From: Mycobacterium dioxanotrophicus
Lineage (GTDB): Bacteria > Actinomycetota > Actinomycetes > Mycobacteriales > Mycobacteriaceae
Length of the DNA stretch: 64,000 nt
Assembly (NCBI RefSeq): GCF_002157835.1
Contig: NZ_CP020809.1
Location: 2,356,001 to 2,420,000, forward strand
Direction: 5' to 3'
Positions 6,990 through 15,657 of this stretch are shown here, in pieces; the stretch's first letter is position 1, and the number at the start of each line of letters is the position of its first letter. Below the pieces are notes generated by a model. It worked only from the letters and a program-made list of their open reading frames with translations, did not search any database and was not told where the DNA came from. A program made the translations under genes and the position numbers.

Positions 6990-7591
6990 CCCAACCCGCC
7001 AACGAAGACGGCGAAACCCAGCCGAAACCCATGAACCCCAGGCGCCTACGCCAAACCCTCTACTGGCTCGCCCTCGACTGGATCCACCTCCACACCACAC
7101 TCCCAACCCCAACCCACACCGGCGAACGAACCCGATCCGCCACCACCCGCGAATACGGACACCCAGCCGAATGGGCATCCGACCGCGCAGCAGAAATCGT
7201 CAACCTCCTCACCGGATGGCACGACTACCTCGCCGAACAACGCAACGAAACCCCACCGCCCACCGGATCAGAAGAACGCCGACTCGTCGCCGCCTGGAAA
7301 TACCTCGAACCCCGAGTCGAACAACTCACCCAAATCGTCGAAGCCGAAGCACTCAAAGAACTCCCAGACCTCCACCACAAGATCCGCCGGGCACTAGGAG
7401 TCTCAACCCCCAAATACACCCTGCCAATCCCATGCCCCAACAGCGACTGCGAGCTCCGCACACTCGCCCGTATCCAAGGCATCGGCCAGGACTTCATCTC
7501 CTGCGACTCCTGCGGCTACACCTTCAAGGAAGCCCACTACCCACTACTCATCCGCATGACCCTCGATGCGTACCTCAACGGCGCAGCGTGA
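6986..7591 (+). CDS. Actinophage conserved protein with C-terminal zinc ribbon (201 aa)
   Basis: The GTG overlaps the previous stop. The N-terminal two thirds are helical (LYWLALDWIHLHTTLP, HPAEWASDRAAEIVNLLTGWHDYLAEQR). The C-terminal third contains CPNSDC and CDSCGY, a rubredoxin-like zinc ribbon, and ends with LDAYLNGAA. Proteins with this layout are common just upstream of helix-turn-helix and HNH genes in actinophages; none has a known function. Confidence 0.65.
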   Translation: MTQPANEDGETQPKPMNPRRLRQTLYWLALDWIHLHTTLPTPTHTGERTRSATTREYGHPAEWASDRAAEIVNLLTGWHDYLAEQRNETPPPTGSEERRLVAAWKYLEPRVEQLTQIVEAEALKELPDLHHKIRRALGVSTPKYTLPIPCPNSDCELRTLARIQGIGQDFISCDSCGYTFKEAHYPLLIRMTLDAYLNGAA

Positions 7592-7713
7592 CACACCCCA
7601 TGACGATGCGCCCAACAGCGGGGAACTGTACTGGTACAGTGGAAGCCACTAGCACAACTGTGCCCACACCCGCGACCAGCATTGGCCGCGGGTTTTCTCG
7701 TATGGAGGACAGG
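7592..7713 (+). promoter_or_regulatory. Structured leader with four successive inverted repeats ahead of an HTH gene
   Basis: Four compact inverted repeats follow each other: ACTGTAC/GTACAGT (7625-7640), AGTGG/CCACT (7638-7650), GCACA/TGTGC (7652-7663) and CCCGCG/CGCGGG with a TTTTCT tail (about 7669-7697). TACAGT at 7635-7640 could be a -10 hexamer. GGAGGA (7704-7709) then serves the TTG start at 7714. The layout suggests an operator plus an attenuated leader or a small RNA. Confidence 0.45.
7669..7697 (+). terminator. Intrinsic terminator or attenuator
   Basis: CCCGCG and CGCGGG form a six-pair stem with further C-G pairing inside the loop, followed by TTTTCT. It lies between the end of the preceding gene and the ribosome-binding site of the HTH gene, where a terminator would reduce read-through. 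Confidence 0.5.
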
Positions 7714-7932
7714 TTGGCAGGAACAGCAGTGCTCACACCTGAAGGCATCGACAGCGAGATCACAGCCACCGAAGCCGCCGCCCTGTGCGGAGTCGCCCTC
7801 TGCACCATAACCAAATGGGCACGCGACGGCCGCATCACACCCGTCGGCATCAACAGGCAAGGCCGCAAGATCTACCGCCTACTCGATGTCGCCAAGGCCG
7901 AACGAGCCACACGCAACAAAGCCCGCCGATGA
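7714..7932 (+). CDS. Helix-turn-helix (excisionase/MerR-like) DNA-binding protein (72 aa)
   Basis: TTG at 7714 is preferred because GGAGGA lies five bases upstream; in-frame GTG at 7639 or ATG at 7702 are alternatives. The body is TATEAAALCGVALCTITKWARDG, then GRKIYRLLDVAKAERATR, a complete MerR/HTH_17 domain. It differs from the xis-like protein at 5320. Its position at the head of a gene block suggests an activator or regulator of middle or late genes, which is inference. Confidence 0.65.
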   Translation: MAGTAVLTPEGIDSEITATEAAALCGVALCTITKWARDGRITPVGINRQGRKIYRLLDVAKAERATRNKARR

Positions 7933-8093
7933 CCACCTTCGCGAAACCCCAGCCACTGACCGCGCAGATCACCTACGCACTGATGCAGTTGCGCCAAGCA
8001 CGCTTCGATGGTGACGCCACATGCATCACCATCGCGCAACGCCGACTCGACCGGCTGATCGACCGATTGCCCCGCTCCACAGCCCAGGAGTAA
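7929..8093 (+). CDS. Hypothetical phage protein (54 aa)
   Basis: The ATG overlaps the HTH gene stop. A single helical region (YALMQLRQARFDGDATCITIAQRRLDRLIDRL, abbreviated here) makes up most of the protein and could be a helical hairpin. Short proteins of this kind with a QLRxAR motif are common in actinophages. Confidence 0.5.
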   Translation: MTTFAKPQPLTAQITYALMQLRQARFDGDATCITIAQRRLDRLIDRLPRSTAQE

Positions 8094-8096
8094 CCC

Positions 8097-8282
8097 GTGA
8101 AACACGCTCTCGCTCACGCCATGCGCCGAACCGCGCGCGCGTTGATCCGGCAGTCCAACAAGCTCGAACCGCCGAACACTGACCTGTCCGACAGGGCGAT
8201 GCAGTACGCCGGGCAACTCGCTGGCATGACATGGTCGCAGCGAATCGCAGAAGGACTCGCAGGCGGACAGCCGACAGCATGA
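8097..8282 (+). CDS. Hypothetical phage protein (61 aa)
   Basis: GTG start three bases after the previous stop; the stop overlaps the next ATG. It has a basic N-terminal helix (MKHALAHAMRRTARALIRQ). No family is recognised. It may bind nucleic acid or a partner from this operon. Confidence 0.5.
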   Translation: MKHALAHAMRRTARALIRQSNKLEPPNTDLSDRAMQYAGQLAGMTWSQRIAEGLAGGQPTA

Positions 8283-8692
8283 CCAATCAGCCAGTCGCGC
8301 AGCTCATCGCCGACAACCTGCCCGCACTCATCCACCCCGGAGACGGCAAAAGCGGACCTATCCCGCTCCCACTGCCCATGTTCCGCACCAGCGCCATCCC
8401 ACCCGGCATGGCTCAAGAGTTCGCGCAAGAAGCCGGGATACCCCACTTCGACATCGCCCAGCTCACCGGTGAAGCCATCGTTGCGCTACTGGAAACCAAC
8501 GGCTGGAAGATGATCCAACAGACGGAACTGGACCAGCTCCGCACCGACGCCTCCGAAATGCCCGACTGCACACGCATCATCACCCTGCACCGCGACAACA
8601 TCACCACCCCACCAGTGCTATCCATCACCGTCGGCAAGGACGACAAGATCGTCATCCCCGACATCGCCCTCAACGCACTCAAGGAAGCCTGA
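8279..8692 (+). CDS. Hypothetical phage protein (137 aa)
   Basis: The ATG overlaps the previous stop. A proline-rich N-terminal region is followed by a helical segment (AQLTGEAIVALLETNGW) and a C-terminal strand region (TRIITLHRDN, VLSITVGKDDKIVIP). The C-terminus resembles that of the next protein, so both may be beta-rich partners. Function unknown. Confidence 0.5.
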   Translation: MTNQPVAQLIADNLPALIHPGDGKSGPIPLPLPMFRTSAIPPGMAQEFAQEAGIPHFDIAQLTGEAIVALLETNGWKMIQQTELDQLRTDASEMPDCTRIITLHRDNITTPPVLSITVGKDDKIVIPDIALNALKEA

Positions 8693-8928
8693 TGCCCAGC
8701 ATGCGCATCGTCGTCGACGACGAAACCTGGATGGACGGCGACCTCGGCCAATGGGAACAGAAACAACCCCAACGCTTCGTCGAAGCCATGAAAAACCCAC
8801 GCACCCAACCACCCGGACTCCGAGCACTCATGATCGCCATGACTGAAGGCATCACCCTCGGCAAATCCCTCTCCATCACCCTGCAACACACAGCCACAAG
8901 CTGGACCCTCACCGTCACCGAGCAGTAG
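8692..8928 (+). CDS. Hypothetical phage protein (78 aa)
   Basis: The ATG shares its A with the previous TGA. The protein ends in a strand pair (SITLQHTATSWTLTVTEQ), similar in character to the preceding gene product. No family is recognised. Confidence 0.5.
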   Translation: MPSMRIVVDDETWMDGDLGQWEQKQPQRFVEAMKNPRTQPPGLRALMIAMTEGITLGKSLSITLQHTATSWTLTVTEQ

Positions 8929-8933
8929 CCACC

Positions 8934-9719
8934 ATGCCGAGCGAGGGCAGCACCACCAAGCGCGGATACGGCTCCGCACACCAGGCGCTTCGCCGCCGCT
9001 ACCAAGACCACGTCGCAACCGGACAAGCCACATGTTGGCGATGCGGCCGACCCATCAAACCCAACCAGCAATGGGACCTCGGCCACGACGACCACGACCG
9101 CACCAAATACCGCGGACCAGAACACGCACGCGCCAAGGACTGCCCCGCCGGCGGAAACCGCGCCACCAAGGGCCGCAACAAGCGCAGCGGACCGAACGCT
9201 ATCTACCTCGTCACCGGCCCGCCCGCATCAGGCAAGTCCACCTGGGTCCGTGAACACGCGCGCCCTGGCGACATCACCATCGACTTCGACGCCATCGCCA
9301 ACGTCCTCACACCACCAGATGGCAAGCCGCACAAGCACACACCAGCGGTGCAGGCCATCACCAAAGCGGCGCGGCAAGCAGCCATCGACACCGCGCTGCA
9401 AACCGCCGGCGACCACGACGTGTACATCATTCACTCCATGCCCAGCGCAGCCACCGTGCAGCGCTACCGGGACGCTGGAGCCCAGATCGTCACCATCGAC
9501 CCGGGACAGGACGTGGTGATGGCCCGATGCAGAGCGGAACGGCCATGGCAAATCCAGCAGGCCGCCAAACTCTGGTACCGCCAGCAAACACCCGGCGCGA
9601 CCCGGCAAACACCCGGCCACGCCCCGGCGCTCGGATGGTTCAACGGCCCGGCAGCGGGCAGTAGCAAAACCGCAGGTCAGGGGGGGTGGGTCGCCATCGA
9701 AGGCGAGCCGGCCACCTGA
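8934..9719 (+). CDS. HNH-type nuclease fused to a P-loop (polynucleotide-kinase-like) domain
   Basis: Residues 1-85 resemble a phage HNH endonuclease: RGYGSAHQALRRRY, CWRC (34-37), DLGHDDHD (catalytic His near 51) and a variant end in which HARAKDCPAGGNRAT replaces the usual H-x2-C-N. Residues 88-230 form a P-loop kinase with Walker A GPPASGKST (95-103), an ITIDFDAI acidic motif near 117 and an arginine-rich lid. HNH proteins next to the terminase often assist packaging or cos cleavage; the kinase half suggests end repair of nucleic acid. The family pair is recognised, the joint function is inferred. Confidence 0.7.
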   Translation: MPSEGSTTKRGYGSAHQALRRRYQDHVATGQATCWRCGRPIKPNQQWDLGHDDHDRTKYRGPEHARAKDCPAGGNRATKGRNKRSGPNAIYLVTGPPASGKSTWVREHARPGDITIDFDAIANVLTPPDGKPHKHTPAVQAITKAARQAAIDTALQTAGDHDVYIIHSMPSAATVQRYRDAGAQIVTIDPGQDVVMARCRAERPWQIQQAAKLWYRQQTPGATRQTPGHAPALGWFNGPAAGSSKTAGQGGWVAIEGEPAT

Positions 9720-9835
9720 CCCCACCCCTTCCAGTCAAATCTCTCCCCGAAGTTTTCCGCCAAATCTGGGCATCGCCAGACTGACCGCTCCAGCAAACTT
9801 CGTGGCAAACATGTAGCGAAGGGTGGTGAACGGTT
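9720..9835. other. Intergenic gap before the terminase, possible packaging-site region
   Basis: This 116-base gap lies between the HNH/kinase gene and the small terminase gene, where cos or pac sites are usually found. A short CTTCG/CGAAG repeat (9798-9821) is the only symmetry I see. No cohesive-end sequence can be identified from the prophage alone. Confidence 0.25.
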
Positions 9836-10183
9836 GTGACTCGGACAAAATCGCTGCGTGCGGTAGGAGAGGGCGAGACCGCACCACCGAAGCCGCCGAA
9901 GGATGTTGCCGAGGCAGCGAAGAATGGGACTCCACGGGAGTTGCTGGTGGCGATGCGGGACCGGATCGCGGTTACAGTGGCTGACCCTACGTGTCCGGCT
10001 CGCGAGTTGGCGTCATTGACGAAGCGCTTGCAGGACATTGCGAATGCGATCGACGCAATGGATGCCCGCGAAGATTCGCAGCTGCGTGTTCGTGAGTTGG
10101 AAGTGGCATTGCGGGAAGTGGCTCCGGACCATCCGCTGATCAGTGACGCGGTAGATGACACCTACGACGCCTCCGTCGTCTAG
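9836..10183 (+). CDS. Terminase small subunit
   Basis: GTG start. The protein of 115 residues precedes and overlaps the large terminase by 29 bases. It has the pattern of actinophage small terminases: a flexible Pro-rich N-terminus, GTPRELLVAMRDRIAVTVADP, then CPARELASLTKRLQDIANAID, and an acidic C-terminus. The small subunit recognises the packaging site and feeds DNA to the large subunit. Confidence 0.75.
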   Translation: MTRTKSLRAVGEGETAPPKPPKDVAEAAKNGTPRELLVAMRDRIAVTVADPTCPARELASLTKRLQDIANAIDAMDAREDSQLRVRELEVALREVAPDHPLISDAVDDTYDASVV

Positions 10184-11609
10184 CCCGAAACTGTCGGAGG
10201 CGGCCCGCGAGTTGGTCATCCCCGAGGGGATCGTCACGTCGGTGTTCCCGCGGGTCCAGAAGCGCCTGAACGATGTTGGCGTGTTCTTCGATCCGTGGCA
10301 GCAGGGGGCAGGCACGGTGGCGTTGGGCTGCCGGGAGGATGGGAAGTTCGCGGCGTCGATCGGCGGCGCGTGCGGCTCGATTCCGCGGCAGGTTGGCAAG
10401 ACGTATTTCGTCAGCCGGCTTGAACTCGGATTGTGCCTGGAGTTTCCGGAATGGAAATGTGCGTGGACATCGCACCATAACCGGACGACGACGAACACGT
10501 TTCGGTCCGTTCAGGGGTTGGTGAGGCGCAAGCAGATTGCGCCGTTCCTGGCGCCGAATGGGATCCGGACCACCAACGGTGAGCAGGAGATCCGGTTCGC
10601 CAATGGGTCGATCATGATGTTCGGTGCGCGCGAGCAGGGCTTCGGCCGTGGCTTGGACGAACTCGACTCGGAAGTGTTCGACGAGGCCCAGATTCTGACG
10701 CTGAAGGCGTTGGAGGACATGGTGCCGGCGACGAACCAGGCGCGAAATCCGCACGGCGGCCTTCTGTTTTTTCTCGGCACGCCGCCTAGGCCGTCAGACC
10801 CTGGTGAGGCGTTCACGGCGAAGCGTGAGCAGGCATTGTCGGGGAAGTCGAAGAACATCTTCTGGTTTGAGTTTTCGGCGGATCCGGATTCGAAACCAGA
10901 CGATGTATCGCAGTACCGGATCATGAACCCGTCGTTTCCGCATCGGACGCCGCTGGAGGCGATGGAGCGGATGCGGGAGAACATCCCGGACGATGAGTCG
11001 TGGAACCGTGAGGCGCGCGGCATCTGGCCGAAGTCGGGTATGGATGTCATCGACTACGCGCGGTGGATGTCTCTGCTGAATGCTTCAGTGGAGCCGCCGG
11101 ACCGCGTGGTGATGGCGGTGGCTGTGGCGCAGGACCGTTCGTGGTCGTGCATTGCGGTGGCGGGTGAAGTGATGGTCGGCGACGAGGCGCGAACGCTGGT
11201 GATGTGCCAGTCAGTGCCCGGTATCGGTGGCGTGGCTACGAAGGTTGCCGAACTCAAGGGTGAGCGCAATGTCGCGGAGGTTGTGCTGGTGGGCGCCCAG
11301 GCGAACGCTCTGCAGCCGGACTTCGTGCAGGCCGGCATCGAGTTCGAAACTCTCAACGGAAGCGGAGAAGCTGCGTCTTGTGCGGCGTTTCAGGAAGCCG
11401 TGAAGAACGGTGGGCTCGTCCATCTCGGGCAGGTGCAACTGGACAAGGCCGTGAAGAACGCCCGCACCCGCATGTCGGGGGAGTCGGAACGTTGGGACCG
11501 CAAGGACGCAAAGGTCGACGACTCCCCACTCGTGGCGGTGTCAGGTGCGTTCTACCGGTGGGGTTTGCAGCCCGCGGCCGTTGAGGTGTGGGAGCCGTTG
11601 TGGACATGA
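10155..11609 (+). CDS. Terminase large subunit
   Basis: This is the packaging motor and nuclease. The ATPase domain has a Walker A-like GSIPRQVGKT (residues 74-83), Walker B EVFDEAQ (173-179) and a coupling motif GTPP about 30 residues later. The C-terminal half is the nuclease domain, with acidic residues after VAVAQDRSW and near KVDDSPL. The length of 484 residues is normal. It overlaps the small subunit gene. Confidence 0.92.
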   Translation: MTPTTPPSSSPKLSEAARELVIPEGIVTSVFPRVQKRLNDVGVFFDPWQQGAGTVALGCREDGKFAASIGGACGSIPRQVGKTYFVSRLELGLCLEFPEWKCAWTSHHNRTTTNTFRSVQGLVRRKQIAPFLAPNGIRTTNGEQEIRFANGSIMMFGAREQGFGRGLDELDSEVFDEAQILTLKALEDMVPATNQARNPHGGLLFFLGTPPRPSDPGEAFTAKREQALSGKSKNIFWFEFSADPDSKPDDVSQYRIMNPSFPHRTPLEAMERMRENIPDDESWNREARGIWPKSGMDVIDYARWMSLLNASVEPPDRVVMAVAVAQDRSWSCIAVAGEVMVGDEARTLVMCQSVPGIGGVATKVAELKGERNVAEVVLVGAQANALQPDFVQAGIEFETLNGSGEAASCAAFQEAVKNGGLVHLGQVQLDKAVKNARTRMSGESERWDRKDAKVDDSPLVAVSGAFYRWGLQPAAVEVWEPLWT

Positions 11610-11628
11610 CAGGACAACAGGATTCGGA

Positions 11629-11820
11629 GTGACTCAGTTGACAGCACTGCAGGTAGTTTTCGCCGCCACCATCGCGGTGGTCGTCGTGGCTATCGGTCTG
11701 GTGGTGTCTGGCGTCGCCGTTCTCGCCGGATCCGGGTGGGCCCTGATCGCCGGTGGGGTCCTGTTGATCGTGGCATCTGTGAGTTGCGCCGCCGTGCTGG
11801 TGCGGGGTGACGACACGTGA
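11629..11820 (+). CDS. Small two-span membrane protein between terminase and portal (63 aa)
   Basis: GTG start, with the stop overlapping the portal GTG. Two hydrophobic helices are clear: VVFAATIAVVVVAIGLVVSG and ALIAGGVLLIVASVSCAAVL, separated by a short turn. The role of a membrane protein at this site is unknown; lysis timing or superinfection exclusion are possibilities. Confidence 0.6.
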   Translation: MTQLTALQVVFAATIAVVVVAIGLVVSGVAVLAGSGWALIAGGVLLIVASVSCAAVLVRGDDT

Positions 11821-13286
11821 ACCTGCTGGACCGCCTGACCGGGCGAAAGTCGCCATCGCGGACATCTGTGATCTCGATCGACGAGTACGCGCAGATGCTG
11901 AACCAGTTCCAATTGGGCGGTTACGGATACACCGGGATCGGCCTGCAGCAGACGATTGCGGGCACGTCGACGGAACGCCCTGCGGATACGTTCGCCGGCA
12001 TTGCATCGCAGGCGTACGCCGCCAATGGCGTGGTGTTCGCGTGCATGCTGGTGCGGCAGTTGGTGTTTTCGTCAGTCCGGTTTCAATGGCAACGCCTGCT
12101 GAATGGATCACCGTCGGACACGTTCGGTGATCAGACCCTGGCGCTCGTTGAGCGTCCATGGCCCGGCGGCACGACGCAAGACCTGTTGTCCCGCATGATC
12201 CAGGACGCCGACTTGGCGGGCAATTCGTACTGGGTACGGCAAGGCGATGAACTGGTGCGGCTACGCCCGGACTGGGTGCAGGTCATCGGGAAGCCTCGAC
12301 ACATGGGATCCGCTGATTCGGGTCGCGGTGGCGGGCAGGTCGGTTGGGTCAAGGTCGGATACCTCTACACCGAGGGTGGCTATCACCCGGGCAATTCGAA
12401 CGAAGCCGTGGCATTCACCGTCGACGAGGTCGTGCATTTCGCGCCGATCCCCGATCCGCTGGCCGTGTTCACGGGAATGTCGTGGGTGACACCGATTCTG
12501 CGTGAGATCCAGGCCGATCAGGCGATGACGAAGCATCAGCGCAAGTTTTTCGAACATGGTGCGACGCCCAACATGATCATCAAGCACAACCCGATTGCGG
12601 ATCGTGACGCGATCTTGAAGTGGGCGAAGGAACTCGATTCCACCCACGGCGGTGTCGACAATGCATGGAAGAACCTCAATCTCTACCCGGGTGCCGACGC
12701 CACGGTTGTGGGCGCGAATCTCAAGGACATTGACTTCGGTGACGTGCGCGCCGGCGGGGAGGTCCGGATCGCGGCAGCTGCAGGTGTGCCGCCGGTGATC
12801 GTCGGCTTGTCCAAAGGCTTGGATTCGTCCACTTACTCGAACTACTCACAGGCCCGGCGTCGGCTGGCTGACGGGACTGCCCACCCGCTCTGGGCGAACC
12901 TCGCAGGATCGATGGAGCGTGTGCTTCCGCCACCGGGAACTGGTGTGCGGTTGTGGTACGACGCCGCCGACGTTCCATTCCTGCGCGAGGACGAGAAGGA
13001 TGCCGCCGACATCGCAGCCGTTACGGCGCAGACTGTGAATTCGTATATCACCGCGGGGTATGAGCCGGATTCCGTGATTGCGGCGGTCAATGCCAATGAT
13101 CTGCGACTGCTGAAGCACAGTGGCTACTACTCAGTGCAATTGCAGGAGTTGGGATCCGGCGCACCGCAGTCGGGCGTTCAAGCACGCCACGTTCCGAGTT
13201 TTCGGCCGAACCCGTTGGCTATCGCGCCATCTGACACACAGAACAGGAGGGAGTCCAGTGATGACACAGAAGACTCCACCGCGTGA
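11817..13286 (+). CDS. Portal protein (HK97-type)
   Basis: GTG start overlapping the upstream gene. The 489-residue protein has portal hallmarks: AANGVVFACMLVRQLVFSSV near residue 70, an ADLAGNSYWV segment, and a stem/crown region around EILQADQ-type helices (ILREIQADQAMTKHQRKFFEHGA). It forms the dodecameric channel for DNA packaging and the head-tail joint. Its 3' end overlaps the protease start by 26 bases. Confidence 0.9.
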   Translation: MNLLDRLTGRKSPSRTSVISIDEYAQMLNQFQLGGYGYTGIGLQQTIAGTSTERPADTFAGIASQAYAANGVVFACMLVRQLVFSSVRFQWQRLLNGSPSDTFGDQTLALVERPWPGGTTQDLLSRMIQDADLAGNSYWVRQGDELVRLRPDWVQVIGKPRHMGSADSGRGGGQVGWVKVGYLYTEGGYHPGNSNEAVAFTVDEVVHFAPIPDPLAVFTGMSWVTPILREIQADQAMTKHQRKFFEHGATPNMIIKHNPIADRDAILKWAKELDSTHGGVDNAWKNLNLYPGADATVVGANLKDIDFGDVRAGGEVRIAAAAGVPPVIVGLSKGLDSSTYSNYSQARRRLADGTAHPLWANLAGSMERVLPPPGTGVRLWYDAADVPFLREDEKDAADIAAVTAQTVNSYITAGYEPDSVIAAVNANDLRLLKHSGYYSVQLQELGSGAPQSGVQARHVPSFRPNPLAIAPSDTQNRRESSDDTEDSTA

Positions 13287-14205
13287 CGACGTATGCCGGT
13301 CGGTGCCATTCACACTGACTCGCGACGGCGAAGCTGACGGCGACGGGCTCTCATTCGAGGGGTACGGCGCGGTGTTCAACTCGCCGACTCGGATCGACTC
13401 GTGGGAGGGCGTTTTCGACGAGCAGATCGCACCAGGCGCGTTCCGGAAGTCGCTGCGGGAACGCACCCCGAAGTTCCAGTTCGACCACGGACACCATCCA
13501 CTGATCGGCAGCGTTCCGATCGGAACCATCACTGACATCCACGAGGACGACCGCGGTTTGTACGTCGCCGCGCGACTCGGGCAGCACATCGTGATCGATC
13601 TGATTCGTGAGGCCATCGCGTCCGGCGCGATCGATGGAATGAGCTTCCGGTTCTCCGTAGTGCGCGACGAGTGGCAAGACAACGCCGGCAAGGCCATCAA
13701 GGACGACAGTGAACTCAACCGGTTGCTGTATGGCGAAGAGCCGGAGCGTCTTCCGCTGCTGCGGACCCTCAAAGAGGTCAAGATCGCAGAGGTTGGGCCC
13801 GTGGTGTGGCCGGCATACTCGGACACCACCGCAAGTGTCCGATCCACCGACGAAGAGCCGGTTGTGCTGTACCGGTCTCGTTTGAAAGAGCCCGAGCAGC
13901 GCAGGCTGCTCGCAGAGATGTTGCTGCGTGCTGACGCAGTAGACACCCCTGAAGAAGGGGATTCGTCCAACGACGAGCCGCAAGACACCGCCCCCGTGGT
14001 GGCCGTTGAGCACTCCGGTCAGGACGACGACACGCCGCGATCCACCGAACAGGCCGGAGAGCACGAGTCGGAACCCGTAACCGAAGCCCCGCCGACCGAT
14101 GAGGTCGATGAAGCCCGCGCCGCCGCGCTGGAGCAGGTGTTCGCCGATGCCCTCAACGAGGTCAAGAACACGCGGGACGCGACGCCACCACTGAAAGGAA
14201 TCTGA
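13261..14205 (+). CDS. Prohead protease (HK97 family)
   Basis: ATG at 13261 follows AGGAGGGAG at 8 bases; GTG at 13258 is possible. Residues 15-190 match the HK97 prohead protease fold: FEGYGAVFNSP, FQFDHGHHPLIGS with the catalytic His, and SGAIDGMSFRFSV with the nucleophilic Ser. The acidic Glu/Asp-rich C-terminal 100 residues may act as a scaffold or delta-like extension. It cleaves the capsid N-terminus during maturation. Confidence 0.88.
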   Translation: MTQKTPPRDDVCRSVPFTLTRDGEADGDGLSFEGYGAVFNSPTRIDSWEGVFDEQIAPGAFRKSLRERTPKFQFDHGHHPLIGSVPIGTITDIHEDDRGLYVAARLGQHIVIDLIREAIASGAIDGMSFRFSVVRDEWQDNAGKAIKDDSELNRLLYGEEPERLPLLRTLKEVKIAEVGPVVWPAYSDTTASVRSTDEEPVVLYRSRLKEPEQRRLLAEMLLRADAVDTPEEGDSSNDEPQDTAPVVAVEHSGQDDDTPRSTEQAGEHESEPVTEAPPTDEVDEARAAALEQVFADALNEVKNTRDATPPLKGI

Positions 14206-14207
14206 CG

Positions 14208-15650
14208 ATGGCTGTCGAACTAACCCATAAGCAGGCACTCAACCGCGAAAAGGACATCCAGGACGAACTGGAGCGGTTGAAGGCCAAGAAGGACAAGACG
14301 CCCGAGGATCACGCTGCGGTGCCGACGCTGCTCGACGAGTTCCGGCAGGTGCACGCGCACCGCCTGGACCTGGAGCATGACATGGCGCTGTCGGAGATCC
14401 GTTCGGCTACGAAGGTCGAAACTGCAGACACTGCCGATACCGGCGCTCAGGTGGTGGACGCCAAGCGCAGCGGCCCCGAGTTCATCGCCGGCAAGTACCG
14501 CAACCCCTGGGATCTGTCCGAGGTGCGCTACGCGGGCAACCGTGAAGCCGAGTTGCGGGGCCGCGCGCTGAGTGCTGTCGAGCAGATGCCGTTCGCCACC
14601 GACAAGGTCCGCGAAGCCGCGACGAAGTTCGTCGAGCGCGACGGCCGCGATGGCAAGGCCACCGAACTGGTGCTCAACACCACCTCCCCGCTGTACTCCG
14701 AGGCGTTCACCAAGGTGATCCGGTCGAACGGACAGATGGCTGCCCTGAACGCCGAGGAGCAGCGTGAGATCACCCGCGCGATGTCGCTCACCGACACCGC
14801 CGGTGGATTCCTGGTGCCGTTCCAGCTCGATCCGACGGTCATCCTGACCGCCAACGGCTCGGTCAACCAAATCCGCCAGATCTCCCGGGTGGTCACGGCC
14901 ACTGGCGATGTGTGGAACGGCATCTCGTCGGCTGGAGTGACCGGTTCGTGGGACGGGGAAGCCGTCGAGGTTTCCGACGATGCACCCACACTGGGGCAGC
15001 CGAGCGTCCCGGTGTACAAGTTCCAGGTGTACGTCCCGGTGTCTCATGAGATCGCCATGGATGCACCGGGCCTGGCCAACGACATCGCCCAGTTCATCGC
15101 GTTCGAGAAGGACGCGAAGGAAGGCATTGCGTTCGCCACTGGCTCCGGTTCGGGCCAGCCGACCGGCATTGTGACTGCCCTGGTCGCCTCGTCGCCGACT
15201 GTTGTGGTGAACTCGGCAACCACCGACACGTTCGCCTTGGCTGACGTGTACGCGCTGGATTCTGCTCTGCCGGCCCGCTACGCGGCGAACGCTTCATGGC
15301 TCGCCCACCGCGGCACCTACAACGCCATGCGGCGCTTCGACACCAACGGTGGCGCAGCACTCTGGGGATTCCTGGCAGATGGGCGCAAGCCGGAACTGCT
15401 GGGCCGCCCCGACTATGTGTCGGAAGCCATGGATGGTGTGGTCAACGCCTCTCAGGAGAACTACCTGCTGGCGTTCGGCGACTTCCAGAACTACGTCATC
15501 GCCGACCGCCTCGGCGTCACGATGTCGTACATCCCGCACACCTTCGGCGCGAATGGCCGCCCGACCGGCCAGGCGGGGTGGCATGCGTGGATGCGCGTCG
15601 GCGCCGACTCTGTCAACGACGCCGCGTTCCGGCTGCTGAACGTCACCTAG
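14208..15650 (+). CDS. Major capsid protein (HK97 fold) with N-terminal delta domain
   Basis: ATG two bases after the protease stop. Residues 1-75 are a charged coiled coil (REKDIQDELERLKAKKDKT), the delta or scaffold domain removed on maturation. The rest is HK97-like: ETPGGF-type TAGGFLVPFQLD, VSHEIAMDAPG, FATGSGSGQPTGI and a C-terminal region ending RLLNVT. The length of 480 residues fits an uncleaved precursor. A strong hairpin follows the stop. Confidence 0.92.
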   Translation: MAVELTHKQALNREKDIQDELERLKAKKDKTPEDHAAVPTLLDEFRQVHAHRLDLEHDMALSEIRSATKVETADTADTGAQVVDAKRSGPEFIAGKYRNPWDLSEVRYAGNREAELRGRALSAVEQMPFATDKVREAATKFVERDGRDGKATELVLNTTSPLYSEAFTKVIRSNGQMAALNAEEQREITRAMSLTDTAGGFLVPFQLDPTVILTANGSVNQIRQISRVVTATGDVWNGISSAGVTGSWDGEAVEVSDDAPTLGQPSVPVYKFQVYVPVSHEIAMDAPGLANDIAQFIAFEKDAKEGIAFATGSGSGQPTGIVTALVASSPTVVVNSATTDTFALADVYALDSALPARYAANASWLAHRGTYNAMRRFDTNGGAALWGFLADGRKPELLGRPDYVSEAMDGVVNASQENYLLAFGDFQNYVIADRLGVTMSYIPHTFGANGRPTGQAGWHAWMRVGADSVNDAAFRLLNVT

Positions 15651-15657
15651 TCGAAAA

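Noticed and set aside
7624..7697. A phage-encoded tRNA in the multi-stem leader
   Set aside because: There is no T-loop TTC motif or acceptor stem pairing of the ends, and the last stem is followed by a T-rich tail.
6802..7713. Upstream extension of the HTH gene frame
   Set aside because: The frame upstream is an Arg/Pro/Thr-rich shadow of the 201-residue gene, and a terminator-like hairpin and ribosome-binding site point to a start near 7714.
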